Positions 55,960 through 64,000 are shown, counted from the stretch's first letter. The stretch: 64,000 nucleotides of DNA from Bdellovibrionales bacterium (GCA_018646675.1 JABGUH010000046.1:62001-126000); one strand, 5' to 3'. A program made the numbers and translations. Notes: a model not told the origin generated them from the sequence alone.

Positions 55960-56888
55960 TGCTTAAACAGGATTCCCTGATAGACTCCTCTCTGTTTCAT
56001 TTCAAATAATAGTGCTTCCGTTGCGGCCCCGGTACCCATCCGAGGAACGGGGGAGAGCAACATCTCTTGAGGAGCTTGACCAAAAAGGCGCTGAATAACA
56101 ATCTTTGGATTCAATCTGCTCAAAAAATTTATTAGTAGCTCTTGATACTCATCCTCTGTCATTAAGGAAAATGGCTCTTTTTGATACTCCTCTCCAAGGG
56201 CCGTCCCCTTAACAATGTGGAGTTGATGAATTTTTAAAAAATCAATCGGTAGCGAGGAGAGATGATCAGCACTCTCAAGCCACATCTTCTTAGACTCCCA
56301 GGGAAAGCCAAGGATTAAATGCGTAGCTACCCTGATTTTTGTTGGTGCCAGTAAAGTTAAAGCTTGTTCAAAGGAGCGATAATCATGTCCACGGTTAATT
56401 CTTTGTAGAGTATCGTCATAGATTGACTCAACTCCTATCTCCAAAGTGATATCCTTGACTTGAGCAATACTATCTAAATAATCAACGATCTCTGGCCGCA
56501 AACAGTCAGGCCTGGTTCCAATTGCCAAACCGATAACTTGTGGGTGATCTAATGCCTCTTGATAGAGCCGCTGAAGCTGCTCTAATGGCGCATAAGTATT
56601 AGAGTAGGCTTGAAAATAGACTACAAATTTATTCACATTGCGATATCTCTGTTTAACTCTTAAAATTCCTCGCTCGACCTGCTCTTTAATTGATAGATCT
56701 CTCTGTCCTAAAGAGTAGGCAGGAGAAAAACTAGCATTGTTACAGAATGTACATCCTCCAACTCCAACTAAACCATCACGGTTAGGACAGGTGAATCCCC
56801 CATCAACTGTCACCTTTTGCACCCGCTCACCATGAAGCTGGCGCAAATAGTCTGCATAGCTGTTGATAATAGATGTTTTCAGTTTCAT
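55956..56888 (-). CDS. TIGR01212/YhcC-type radical SAM protein
   Basis: The 310-residue protein has the opening motif GGFTCPNRDG and GGCTFCNNASFSP, giving a wide CX11CX2C cluster spacing that is a hallmark of the YhcC/TIGR01212 family. It also has YFQAYSNTYAPLEQLQ, GIGTRPDCL-like IGLAIGTRPDCLRPEIV and the HLILGFPWESKK segment. Function of the family is unclear. It sits one base after the possible nuclease gene upstream and is probably cotranscribed with it. Confidence 0.88.
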   Translation of the reverse strand: MKLKTSIINSYADYLRQLHGERVQKVTVDGGFTCPNRDGLVGVGGCTFCNNASFSPAYSLGQRDLSIKEQVERGILRVKQRYRNVNKFVVYFQAYSNTYAPLEQLQRLYQEALDHPQVIGLAIGTRPDCLRPEIVDYLDSIAQVKDITLEIGVESIYDDTLQRINRGHDYRSFEQALTLLAPTKIRVATHLILGFPWESKKMWLESADHLSSLPIDFLKIHQLHIVKGTALGEEYQKEPFSLMTEDEYQELLINFLSRLNPKIVIQRLFGQAPQEMLLSPVPRMGTGAATEALLFEMKQRGVYQGILFKH

Positions 56889-56889
56889 C

Positions 56890-57906
56890 CTATCTTATCT
56901 TAAGTGAACAGTTAATCTTCAATCCCATTGTGGTAAAAGCGTTCATTGGCTTTACTCTAATTTGTAGAAGATAATCTGCTAGTGCCAGCTCAAATGAGCT
57001 AACTTCATCTTTAAGCTGCAGCAGCTCCATCTGAGGAAGCTGATCTAGCATTGTTGCTCGATCGAAATAAGTAACCCGACTTAAATTAATCATGGAGTGA
57101 GTCTCACTACTTGGCGCAACTTTATTATTATAAAAACAGCTAAACTGGGCAAGGTTATCTGCTCCTCCCAGTCCCAGAAGCGGAAGGGTGCTCTGAATAA
57201 AAGGGTGATATGAACTGGAGAAAAAGTGGACAAATGCATTGTAAATCACTGAAATAACGTTGTGATAGTGATGAAATATCACCCTGCGCATCCGACGATC
57301 TAGTTGGCCAGGTAGATCACTAAGCCCCGACTCACCCCACTCTGCACCAAAAGTACCGTTAAACTCCATTCCCACCATCTCGTACAGTGTTGCTCCCATC
57401 AAAAAGAAACTCTGCTCTAACTCTTGAATCAATCTCTCCTGCCAGTGGCCGGCATCCAAACAGGAGGCAAAATATCGACTTAGAAAGGTGTTAACACCAC
57501 CACTTTTAGTATTTACATAACTCCCCTCTTTTGCCAGCTTAATGCTAATTGGAGTAACTATTTGCTGCTCCTGAATCAACAATAGGTCTGCCTCCCCATA
57601 ATCTAAGTTTTTACTACGTCCTCCGTGTAACTTGCCAATGATGGAGATATTCTTGACTGAACACTCTTCATTTTGACTAGCTTTGATTTTATTAGATGTG
57701 GCACTGGCCAACGTCATCAGATCCACTAGAAGTTGAGGATTACTACGGCGAAGTTGTCGCTCATATCCTAACAATCGTTCCTTTAGACCGCCGGCAAATG
57801 AAGTTAGAAATTGGCCCTCCACTCCATACAGTCGAGCTAAATGAAGTCCAACCAAATATTCAAATAGATTTCCCTTTAACTCATTAGTTAGTGCTTCAGA
57901 TTGCAA
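56890..57906 (-). CDS. Possible PD-(D/E)XK nuclease-like protein
   Basis: The 338-residue cytoplasmic protein has a spaced acid-acid-lysine pattern like restriction-endonuclease folds: Glu16 in KGNLFEYLVGLHLA, Asp107 in YGEADLLLIQ and SIK (Ser121-Lys123) in TPISIKLAKEG. This is by-eye evidence only. The remaining sequence is helical and unrecognised. The start is TTG 57906 with strong SD AAGGAG; no ATG in frame fits. It shares a duplicated promoter with the divergent pyrF gene and precedes the YhcC-like gene by one base. Confidence 0.5.
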   Translation of the reverse strand: MQSEALTNELKGNLFEYLVGLHLARLYGVEGQFLTSFAGGLKERLLGYERQLRRSNPQLLVDLMTLASATSNKIKASQNEECSVKNISIIGKLHGGRSKNLDYGEADLLLIQEQQIVTPISIKLAKEGSYVNTKSGGVNTFLSRYFASCLDAGHWQERLIQELEQSFFLMGATLYEMVGMEFNGTFGAEWGESGLSDLPGQLDRRMRRVIFHHYHNVISVIYNAFVHFFSSSYHPFIQSTLPLLGLGGADNLAQFSCFYNNKVAPSSETHSMINLSRVTYFDRATMLDQLPQMELLQLKDEVSSFELALADYLLQIRVKPMNAFTTMGLKINCSLKIR

Positions 57907-57924
57907 TTCATCTCCTTAAGGTAG

Positions 57925-57954
57925 GTGATAACTTTTTGGCATGAGTCGCGTCAA
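57925..57954 (-). promoter_or_regulatory. Candidate promoter for the nuclease-like gene
   Basis: On the minus strand, TTGACG (57954-57949) and TATCAC (57930-57925) are separated by 18 bases inside the left repeat arm, upstream of SD AAGGAG and the TTG start. Confidence 0.5.
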
Positions 57955-57982
57955 TTGTCCAACAAGATTGATTATTGGACAA

Positions 57983-58011
57983 TTGACGCGACTCATGCCA
58001 AAAAGTATCAC
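57983..58011 (+). promoter_or_regulatory. Candidate promoter for pyrF
   Basis: TTGACG (57983-57988) and TATCAC (58006-58011) are separated by 17 bases inside the right repeat arm. The sequence is identical to the minus-strand promoter except for one spacer base. The predicted start falls just before SD AGGAGG (58018-58023). Confidence 0.5.
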
Positions 58012-58027
58012 CTATGTAGGAGGCGGG

Positions 58028-58744
58028 ATGAGTAACCTTGAAAAGACCATTGTAGCTTTGGACAATATGGACCAGGCCAGAATTCACTCCTTTTTAGAGC
58101 AGCTGGATGGGCGAATTCCCACCATCAAGGTTGGACTAGAGCTCTTTTTAAAGTATGGCACCGACTATTTAGATCAACTGCAAAAAATCTACCCGTGCAA
58201 AATATTTTTGGACCTTAAGCTGCATGATATTCCCAATACAGTCTATCGGGCAATTCTCTCCCTTAAAGGTGCCCCAATCCATCTGTTAACGGTTCATACC
58301 CAAGGAGGAGAGGCGATGCTTAGGGCCGCAATGAAAGCGACCAAAGAGGCATTACCTGAGACTAAAATACTTGGAGTAAGCTATCTGACCTCTCTTGGCC
58401 ATTTGGATCTAAACACCCTCTACGGTATTGAACCTAATAAGACCGAGAGTGCCTTTCAGAAACTATTTACCATCGCACTAGAGACCAAAATCGACGGCAT
58501 TGTACTCTCTGCCCACGAGCTTAAACTGATCAACTCACTAGAGGCTAAATCTGATCACTCTCTATTAAAGGTCTGCCCTGGTATTCGCTTTCCAGACGAG
58601 ATTCAACGGGCCGTAACTCATGACCAACAAAGAGTTCTCTCCCCTACCGAAGCAGTAGAAAATGGAGCTGACTTGATGGTGATTGGCAGATCTCTGACCG
58701 CCTGTAGTAATCTAGAGGCGCGCCTGGATGAATTGACCCGATAA
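58028..58744 (+). CDS. pyrF: Orotidine 5'-phosphate decarboxylase PyrF
   Basis: PyrF makes UMP, the last step of de novo pyrimidine synthesis. The 238-residue protein has KTIVALDNMD at the start, the catalytic DLKLHDIPNT motif, and GADLMVIGRSLTACSNL at the end, as in type 1 OMPDC. ATG 58028 has SD AGGAGG four bases upstream. The frame extends further upstream but that stretch is the inverted repeat, so it is not coding. The promoter is the right arm of the inverted repeat. Confidence 0.95.
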   Translation: MSNLEKTIVALDNMDQARIHSFLEQLDGRIPTIKVGLELFLKYGTDYLDQLQKIYPCKIFLDLKLHDIPNTVYRAILSLKGAPIHLLTVHTQGGEAMLRAAMKATKEALPETKILGVSYLTSLGHLDLNTLYGIEPNKTESAFQKLFTIALETKIDGIVLSAHELKLINSLEAKSDHSLLKVCPGIRFPDEIQRAVTHDQQRVLSPTEAVENGADLMVIGRSLTACSNLEARLDELTR

Positions 58745-58821
58745 GTTGCAAAAAATTGATCTTTCTTGGATAATAGGAGTGAGGGGCACGGCCCCCTCTA
58801 GACTTTATAGTGGAGAATCTG

Positions 58822-59706
58822 GTGTTGAAAGTACTACTGGTACCATATCTGTTAATTCTCTTCCTGCTGCCACTTGCTGGCCACGCCCTAACTGAGACTG
58901 AAGTTATCTCTGCGGAAGCGATTGTCTACGCTGACCAAGAGCTAACCTCACCCATTGGTACTCTGCCTCAAGGAACTCGTTTGACCATCGGAAGCAAATC
59001 ACGGCTCGGTGGCCAAGTGCGAACAACGATCATCAATAAGAGATTAGTATTTATTAAGAGCGTAGATCTACTAATTGATAACATTGAAGCACCAATTGAC
59101 AGTGCTCTTAAAAAACATCGCCAGCATAACGTACCTGACCAGATAGATGGCACCATTTTAATTGATAAGTTGGACCAAAATAACTACATAAATATCTACC
59201 TAGGGCAGTTTAACCCCGGAAGCCAGTGGGATACATTGGCCACCTCCAATGGTGATAGCGCAGGTGGAACTATTCGTAGCTATAGCTTTATGATTGAGCA
59301 CCGACCAGTAACTCACAATACTTTTGGGGGTATTGGTTTTGGGTACTATAATTTAGTTCAAAATCAGATATCCTTCTCTGCTATAACCCTCGACGGAGCT
59401 CTTTACTGGAGTCCAGTCTACCGCCAAAAATTCTCCATTGATCTATTTTTTCAGGGCCAGGTCTCAGCTGGAGTAGTTGTTGATGGCAAAGGATGGGATA
59501 ATAAATACAAAGGTAGCCTGATTGGGATTGCACTTGGAGCTCAAGTGCGATGGCTACTGCTAAAACATCTAGGAGCGGTCGGTGGATTTTCCATCAAAAG
59601 GTGGATGTTAAACGGGCTTAATCAAGTACCAACCGATACCGGCAGTGAGAATTTAGATAAATTTAATGGATTGGCGATATTTATTGGTATGATCTACCGA
59701 CTTTAA
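58822..59706 (+). CDS. Outer-membrane protein with SH3-like N-terminal domain
   Basis: The 294-residue protein has a signal peptide (about 1-22). A small beta domain (about 25-80, EAIVYADQELTSPIGTLPQG, then RLTIGSKSRLGGQVRTTI) resembles SH3-like modules. A linker is followed by a C-terminal barrel of alternating strands (RSYSFMIEHRPVTHNTFGGI; VSAGVVVDGKGWDN) ending IFIGMIYRL. GTG 58822 was chosen for SD GGAG six bases upstream. Function unknown. Its stop overlaps the convergent gene's stop by four bases. Confidence 0.55.
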   Translation: MLKVLLVPYLLILFLLPLAGHALTETEVISAEAIVYADQELTSPIGTLPQGTRLTIGSKSRLGGQVRTTIINKRLVFIKSVDLLIDNIEAPIDSALKKHRQHNVPDQIDGTILIDKLDQNNYINIYLGQFNPGSQWDTLATSNGDSAGGTIRSYSFMIEHRPVTHNTFGGIGFGYYNLVQNQISFSAITLDGALYWSPVYRQKFSIDLFFQGQVSAGVVVDGKGWDNKYKGSLIGIALGAQVRWLLLKHLGAVGGFSIKRWMLNGLNQVPTDTGSENLDKFNGLAIFIGMIYRL

Positions 59707-61004
59707 TAACTCTCAAGCTCCGTCTCACTCTTATCCAAATCATTTTTTCGCTGCTTTGCCTTTTGCAAGAAAAATTTAATGCGCTCCTGATCACTCTCAA
59801 AGTCCTGAGCACTATCATCTAGCAGGCTCCTCTCGTAGGCAATCTCTGCCTCGCCCTCCTCCAATATTTTGCGTTCCAAACGTCTGGCCGCACTCTCTTT
59901 GAGGTTACCGTCTTGTTTGCCTGAAAAGGAGCTGCCAAATCGACGGTGAGCATATTCGTAAAGAGGGGTGAGAAATTTACGGTTCTCTACTTCTCCACGC
60001 TCTAAAAAGGAGATCATCTCCTGCATAATTGCCTCATTATCCAGTTGGTGAGTCCAACAGGAAAAGAGATCCACCATCCCAGGGTGCTTTATACGCAAAT
60101 TATAAGGCATCTGTTGGTACTTGACATAAATCTCATCAGTATATTGAGGACGACTAGCCTTATAGTAATAACGGTTGATTAGTAGTCGATAAATGTCGGC
60201 CGCAGTTGCGCTATCCGACTGCATAATTACCTTCAATCCCCGAACAATCATACCATCGCGCGATAATAACAGGTACTCGCTTAAAGAGGAATCACTACTC
60301 TCTAGTTCCACAACTCCTACCAAGCGTGAGCCATTTGGTACTCCATGATAAAGATGTAATGAGTTAACTTTCTGCTTACCCCACAAGCGAATACGCAAAT
60401 ATAGAATATACAAGTTATAGTTTAAATCCTCATAGCTTACTCTTGATAGCATCTCCCAATAATCACTAACTGTGCTGGAACGTGAAATACCAAACGTTAA
60501 GTTCAGCAAGTAAAGATCCTTCCAAATTTGTTGTGAATTTTTTTTAGAGATAAATCTCTTGGGAAGAGGAAGAGACCAAAGCTTAACTTCAGATACACCT
60601 ATCTTAAGACGAAATGGCTTTATTGAGTGAAATGATAACCGCTGATCCCCACGAGTAGTTGCGATTTTCGCCCCCAGTAACACCCCCTTGCGAGCACTGG
60701 GGTTGATCACCAGTGGTATTGGTACTAAAATCGGATGAGAAATCGGCAGGGGGACAACAAAATTTTGTAGATGGGTATCCTGCCACCAGTGAGGAGCACC
60801 ATCACCACTATCACTTCCGGCTGGTAACTGATAAGGAGCACCTGAAATTAGATTATCTGAGTGTTTGGCAATGACAATATAGTCATTGTTAATACTACCA
60901 AAAATAGCTTTAAAATAGAGCAGATAGGGGAGAATCCAGCCCAATAACCCCAGCAGAGTCACCCCCACTATCAAGTAGAAGAGAAAGTAGATAAAACGTT
61001 TCAT
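59703..61004 (-). CDS. Membrane-anchored protein of unknown function
   Basis: The 433-residue protein has a single N-terminal membrane helix (about 4-30, IYFLFYLIVGVTLLGLLGWI). The rest is a large domain with beta-rich segments (VKLWSLPLPKRFI; LLLSRDGMIVRGLKVIMQSD) and a charged coiled-coil tail (EGEAEIAYERSLLDDSAQDF; IKFFLQKAKQRKNDLDKS). ATG 61004 was chosen because the 50 codons upstream are rich in hydrophobic residues without an SD. No family recognised. Confidence 0.55.
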   Translation of the reverse strand: MKRFIYFLFYLIVGVTLLGLLGWILPYLLYFKAIFGSINNDYIVIAKHSDNLISGAPYQLPAGSDSGDGAPHWWQDTHLQNFVVPLPISHPILVPIPLVINPSARKGVLLGAKIATTRGDQRLSFHSIKPFRLKIGVSEVKLWSLPLPKRFISKKNSQQIWKDLYLLNLTFGISRSSTVSDYWEMLSRVSYEDLNYNLYILYLRIRLWGKQKVNSLHLYHGVPNGSRLVGVVELESSDSSLSEYLLLSRDGMIVRGLKVIMQSDSATAADIYRLLINRYYYKASRPQYTDEIYVKYQQMPYNLRIKHPGMVDLFSCWTHQLDNEAIMQEMISFLERGEVENRKFLTPLYEYAHRRFGSSFSGKQDGNLKESAARRLERKILEEGEAEIAYERSLLDDSAQDFESDQERIKFFLQKAKQRKNDLDKSETELESY

Positions 61005-61111
61005 TCTATATACCGTTTCGTCCCTTAAGAAAAAATCATTAATGTCGATATGTAAGATGATGACGTAGGTGGCAATATGGCCGAAAACTATGACTTGAAG
61101 GATCGATAGCG

Positions 61112-61810
61112 ATGAGAAAATACTCGATAGTTCTATGCTCACTAATGGTAACAATACTACTCCTTTCTGCTTGTAACCCTCCGCGAGATCGTCGGGTAAC
61201 CCGAAACGAACAGTATGTGATTAGAAGTAATGACGGTGAGAGTGAGCAAACTAGCGGTAATTCAACCGTCACCGATGATGGAGGGGATGAGCAGAGTAGT
61301 TCTAACTCTGACTCTAGCTCAACAACGAATGTTAATCCCGGTATGGAGAACTGCAATTTTGCGACTAGCTCTGACAATCAGTACCACTTCACTCACTCTC
61401 ACCTGGGTGCGAGCAATGGGTATAACATCTGTCAGAACACCCAAGACCCTAAAAAGGTTCACCTACAACTTAAATCTGCCATAAGTGATGCCAAAGTATG
61501 CATCATTCCCACTTCAAATCGTAATGGATTGACTGTCTTTATTGGCGAGCCTCGCTGTCTAATGATGAGCGAAGCAAGTAAAATTGAAGAGATTCCACTA
61601 CTGATCAATCGCACTGGTTTTGAAACTCTATCGATCAACGGAGTGATGATAATTCGTGACAAGTCATACTTCTATGGTTGGCCATATAATCAGTATTTAC
61701 TGGCACCAGATGCCTTTGTATTCTGTTCCCAGTGGCTAGACAACTACTCAGACCCATCTTACTGCAACACCTTTAATGCTGTCGGTGAGTATATCTACCA
61801 CCAATTTTAG
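61112..61810 (+). CDS. Lipoprotein of unknown function
   Basis: The 232-residue protein has a clear lipobox (LLLSACNPP, Cys about residue 21). A low-complexity Ser/Asp/Asn-rich linker (about 35-75, including SSSNSDSSSTTN) is followed by a compact C-terminal domain with Cys residues (VENCNF-like MENCNFATSS; YNICQNTQD; VCIIPTSN; RCLMMSE). SD AAGGA. It is divergent from the membrane-anchored gene at 61004. Function unknown. Confidence 0.6.
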   Translation: MRKYSIVLCSLMVTILLLSACNPPRDRRVTRNEQYVIRSNDGESEQTSGNSTVTDDGGDEQSSSNSDSSSTTNVNPGMENCNFATSSDNQYHFTHSHLGASNGYNICQNTQDPKKVHLQLKSAISDAKVCIIPTSNRNGLTVFIGEPRCLMMSEASKIEEIPLLINRTGFETLSINGVMIIRDKSYFYGWPYNQYLLAPDAFVFCSQWLDNYSDPSYCNTFNAVGEYIYHQF

Positions 61811-61839
61811 AGCTAACTAAAATAGATCTATTCTGATAA

Positions 61840-62736
61840 TCAGTTTTTTATTACACCGGAGATTCGTTCATCGCTACAGAAATATTGATAGGTAGATGAG
61901 TTTAACGTGGGAAAAGAGATTATGGGAATAATTGTGCCATGAGCACCATTATCCTCCCCCTTGGCTGGAAGGCATAATACAATATAGTAAAAGCTTACTC
62001 CCCCCTCATCATATGACTTTATATAGCTATATAAAATATCCCCTTCCACATCCTCTATCCGATATATTTCATCCGCATCCTGAAGTGTGTTTTCCAAATA
62101 GGAGTTGTATAGCGGGAAACTTTCTAGAGGAATATCAGCATCAACACGAACAGATAACATCTCGGCCAAGAGAGAACTTTTCTTAGCTGCTACTAATGTC
62201 TCTAAGCTAGAGCTACTTTCATCAGAGTTGTGGCCGGTAATGGCTGACTGTAAAAATTGTCCCTTCTCAATAATTTCATCTCCAGTGCGAAAAGAGTCTA
62301 GAATTTTTTCACTACTGGTCATGGTAACCAAAAAGACAAAGGATGGTACAAAATTAAATACAGTACAAATAACGATCACCGATGAACATTTCTTTTTAGT
62401 AGAACCAAAATGAGAGATAAATATGTAAACTTCCTCCTTTAGGTGGTTCTGCATCTTCCAAATTTCATCTGGAGCACGAAGAGTGCTATCAACATATTTA
62501 GGATCATCTAATAGATCAAATGAGTGAGCTTCACTGCTGCGACTAACGGAGCATGTTTGGCGTATACTGTTTTCACACTCCTCATACCAGGCAATATGGC
62601 TTGCGAAGTAATCATTAATACAGCTTTCCCGACAGAACCCACGGTTAGATCCATCCTCAACAAAAAGCAGTTCCTCAACGGAGTAAATAATCCGCTTGCA
62701 CTGACAACAGTGATAAATGGCGACTAACTGCTTCAA
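61840..62736 (-). CDS. Protein of unknown function with N-terminal Cys cluster
   Basis: The 298-residue protein begins with a Cys/His cluster typical of a small zinc site (HCCQCKRII, then GFCRESCINDYFASH, about residue 9-48), reminiscent of TRASH- or MYM-like zinc knuckles. A largely hydrophilic region follows, with a possible single membrane stretch (VIVICTVFNFVPSFVFLV, about 117-134). The C-terminal half has ILYSYIKSYDEGGVSFYYIV and ends near SDERISG. No family recognised. It overlaps no gene and lies eight bases from the OMP gene upstream. Confidence 0.55.
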   Translation of the reverse strand: MKQLVAIYHCCQCKRIIYSVEELLFVEDGSNRGFCRESCINDYFASHIAWYEECENSIRQTCSVSRSSEAHSFDLLDDPKYVDSTLRAPDEIWKMQNHLKEEVYIFISHFGSTKKKCSSVIVICTVFNFVPSFVFLVTMTSSEKILDSFRTGDEIIEKGQFLQSAITGHNSDESSSSLETLVAAKKSSLLAEMLSVRVDADIPLESFPLYNSYLENTLQDADEIYRIEDVEGDILYSYIKSYDEGGVSFYYIVLCLPAKGEDNGAHGTIIPIISFPTLNSSTYQYFCSDERISGVIKN

Positions 62737-62743
62737 GCTAAGC

Positions 62744-63718
62744 TCAGATAGAAATATTTAAACTGGTAAAGATGGAATTGCCATAACCTGCAGGAAGATC
62801 CCATAGACGGGCAGCAAGTGGAACCTCTCCCTCAGTTGGAGAACTGGTTCGAAAGCGGGCCCCCAATGCCATCTCAATAAATGGTCCTAGCCCTAAAAAT
62901 AGTTTAGTGGTCAGGTGAGCGAATACTAGCTCACGATCTAGGGCCAAGGGATGAATATTTTCTTCACTACTATCATAAGTTTTTGATAGCACACGATAAC
63001 GATCGGCTTCTAACAAAAAACGAATATCAGGAGAGACTGTCCAACCCAAGGCAGCCTTGACTCCGTGGATACTACCTAGATCCATCTCTTTTTCATCCCC
63101 AGGTGTGCCAGTAAGCCTTAATTCATATCCCATACCAAAGACAAAACTACCAAATCGCTTGCTAGTCTCAATACCCACTAATTTATCAGTTCGACTACTA
63201 GCAAAGATGGCATCATCTTGAGGTAACATTACGCCACCAATCAGATTGACCATTGCTAAATCTGTTGCCCCCCCCATCTGAAGCCAATTTAAACCAATTT
63301 TCAGTGTGGGATTACCAGATTTACTTCCTTCCATTGAAGCAAACTCTTCCGAACTGCTGGAAGCATACCAATAGGAGGTATCAAAATAGATATTATGAAA
63401 AGTTTGAAAGTGTCCACTCATTCGATAGAGACCGACTTTAGAATTTTCGGTGCTACCATGGACACTAATGCTCTCCATCCCGGTGGATAGATTAAATATT
63501 CCCATTCCACGTGGCTTGCTGCCTTTAGATGATCTCTTGCTTGTCGATCTGACACTGCGAGCAGAAGCCTTGGATCTCTTGCCCTTGCGCGCCTTTACAC
63601 CCGATGTGCGCTTCCCCTTGGGCTTAAACTGAGAGCTATCACTGTAGTCCACCAGCGCAAATAGCTGTAGGCTACTAAGGGAGACAATGGTCAGGAGAGA
63701 TACAATCAGTCGTTTCAT
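62744..63718 (-). CDS. Outer-membrane protein with basic Lys/Ser-rich linker
   Basis: The 324-residue protein has a signal peptide (about 1-22). A strikingly basic low-complexity linker (about 32-68, of the type KGKRTSGVKARKGKRSK and SKRSSKGSKPRG) is followed by a beta-barrel (LSTGMESISVHGSTENSKVG and later FLLEADRYRVLSKTYDSSE). It ends IFTSLNISI. The basic tract could bind LPS, DNA or cell wall. Function unknown. Last complete gene before the right edge. Confidence 0.6.
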   Translation of the reverse strand: MKRLIVSLLTIVSLSSLQLFALVDYSDSSQFKPKGKRTSGVKARKGKRSKASARSVRSTSKRSSKGSKPRGMGIFNLSTGMESISVHGSTENSKVGLYRMSGHFQTFHNIYFDTSYWYASSSSEEFASMEGSKSGNPTLKIGLNWLQMGGATDLAMVNLIGGVMLPQDDAIFASSRTDKLVGIETSKRFGSFVFGMGYELRLTGTPGDEKEMDLGSIHGVKAALGWTVSPDIRFLLEADRYRVLSKTYDSSEENIHPLALDRELVFAHLTTKLFLGLGPFIEMALGARFRTSSPTEGEVPLAARLWDLPAGYGNSIFTSLNISI

Positions 63719-63917
63719 AGATTAAATCCAAGATAAGAGTAAACATAAACGTGGTATTGATACAGTACCAAACTAGTCATCACTGATAATTCTAACTCTT
63801 TTGGGAATTAATATCCAACCGGATGAATAGGGCAAAAGCTACCTGTTACCATCTCTCCTCGATAGTTAATATAATAACTGTGTACGTGCCTAGTTTATAC
63901 TTTATGAGGTCCAAACA

Positions 63918-64000
63918 ATGCTATCCACTTTTCGCGACAACAATCTAATTTCACTAATTGAGCTTGGTATGGAAGGACACTTTCCGCTATTTCGTACTAA
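63918..64000 (+). CDS. Start of a gene cut by the right edge
   Basis: ATG 63918 follows SD GAGGT eight bases upstream, and an open frame of 27 codons reaches the edge (beginning MLSTFRDNNLISLIELG). Upstream is a TATACT (63896-63901) that could be a -10 box. Too little is visible for a function. Confidence 0.5.
   Translation, partial: MLSTFRDNNLISLIELGMEGHFPLFRT

Larger units (their letters stand above)
57922..58014. repeat. Long inverted repeat between divergent genes
   Basis: Left arm 57922-57962 (41 bases) is the reverse complement of right arm 57975-58014 (40 bases) except for one extra A at the left arm's outer end. The 12-base spacer is CAAGATTGATTA. The repeat fills 93 of the 121 bases between the two start codons and stops just short of both SD sequences. 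Each arm contains TTGACG and TATCAC. Confidence 0.97.

Noticed and set aside
57922-58014. The inverted repeat as a transcription terminator
   Set aside because: It lies between divergent starts, has no T-tract, and carries promoter-like boxes in both arms.
57941-58027. N-terminal extension of pyrF through the inverted repeat
   Set aside because: The extension would code the repeat itself; PyrF has normal length from ATG 58028, which has a strong SD.
1-64000. tRNA genes, CRISPR arrays, insertion sequences, prophage
   Set aside because: No cloverleaf-type sequence with TTCGA-type arm in intergenic space, no regularly spaced repeats with spacers, and no transposase or phage structural genes were seen by eye.

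Overview
The window reads as chromosomal DNA of a flagellated Gram-negative bacterium. It encodes hook-basal-body genes, signal peptidase I, lipoproteins, a TolC/RND pair and many outer-membrane beta-barrel proteins. The gene content (a TIGR02530-type flagellar operon protein, a MotE-like protein, a DUF4911-like protein, a C4 zinc-ribbon coiled-coil protein, many secreted proteins of unknown function) is most like the deltaproteobacterial-grade lineages such as Bdellovibrionota/Oligoflexia. That placement is inference; no rRNA marker is present. Coding density is high and intergenic gaps are short: with the starts chosen here, no gene-free stretch exceeds about 300 bases. TTG and GTG starts with good Shine-Dalgarno (SD) sequences are common. 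No tRNA, rRNA, insertion sequence, prophage or CRISPR array was seen.

1-2.3 kb: the window cuts a periplasmic FMN-binding protein with a flavinylation motif. It is followed by an OprP-like porin, a TraR/DksA-type zinc-finger regulator and a strong bidirectional terminator. 2.3-21.4 kb: a long minus-strand flagellar block, read in transcription order as a Cys-lipidated helical-repeat protein, a LysM protein and a large TPR protein; then a degenerate sigma-54 activator, flgB, flgC, fliE, fliF, fliG, fliH, fliI, fliJ, a MotE-like gene, fliK, flgD, a TIGR02530-type gene and flgE. These build the rod, MS ring, export ATPase and hook.

21.5-36.9 kb: housekeeping and envelope genes, including a DUF4911/radical SAM pair, a glyoxalase-II-like hydrolase, a Ste24-type protease, lepB, the chorismate operon aroC-aroB-aroA, a zinc-ribbon coiled-coil protein, and an RND pump with TolC but no adaptor gene. 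37.0-41.4 kb: RNase P RNA, a LysM-like outer-membrane protein, a FecR-domain protein with a proline-rich tandem-repeat tail, and a tail-anchored thioredoxin. 41.4-47.6 kb: a radical SAM protein, a PorV-like protein with a partner lipoprotein, an aminotransferase, coaD and rsmD.

47.9-64 kb: a large protein that looks like a catalytically dead N6-DNA methyltransferase, next to a ChaN-like protein; a superoxide reductase plus peroxiredoxin pair; a secreted endonuclease I; a YhcC-type radical SAM protein with a possible PD-(D/E)XK nuclease; pyrF; and several secreted proteins of unknown function. The clearest unexplained structure is a 40-bp-arm inverted repeat filling the gap between the nuclease-like gene and pyrF. 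It appears to be one promoter duplicated head to head.
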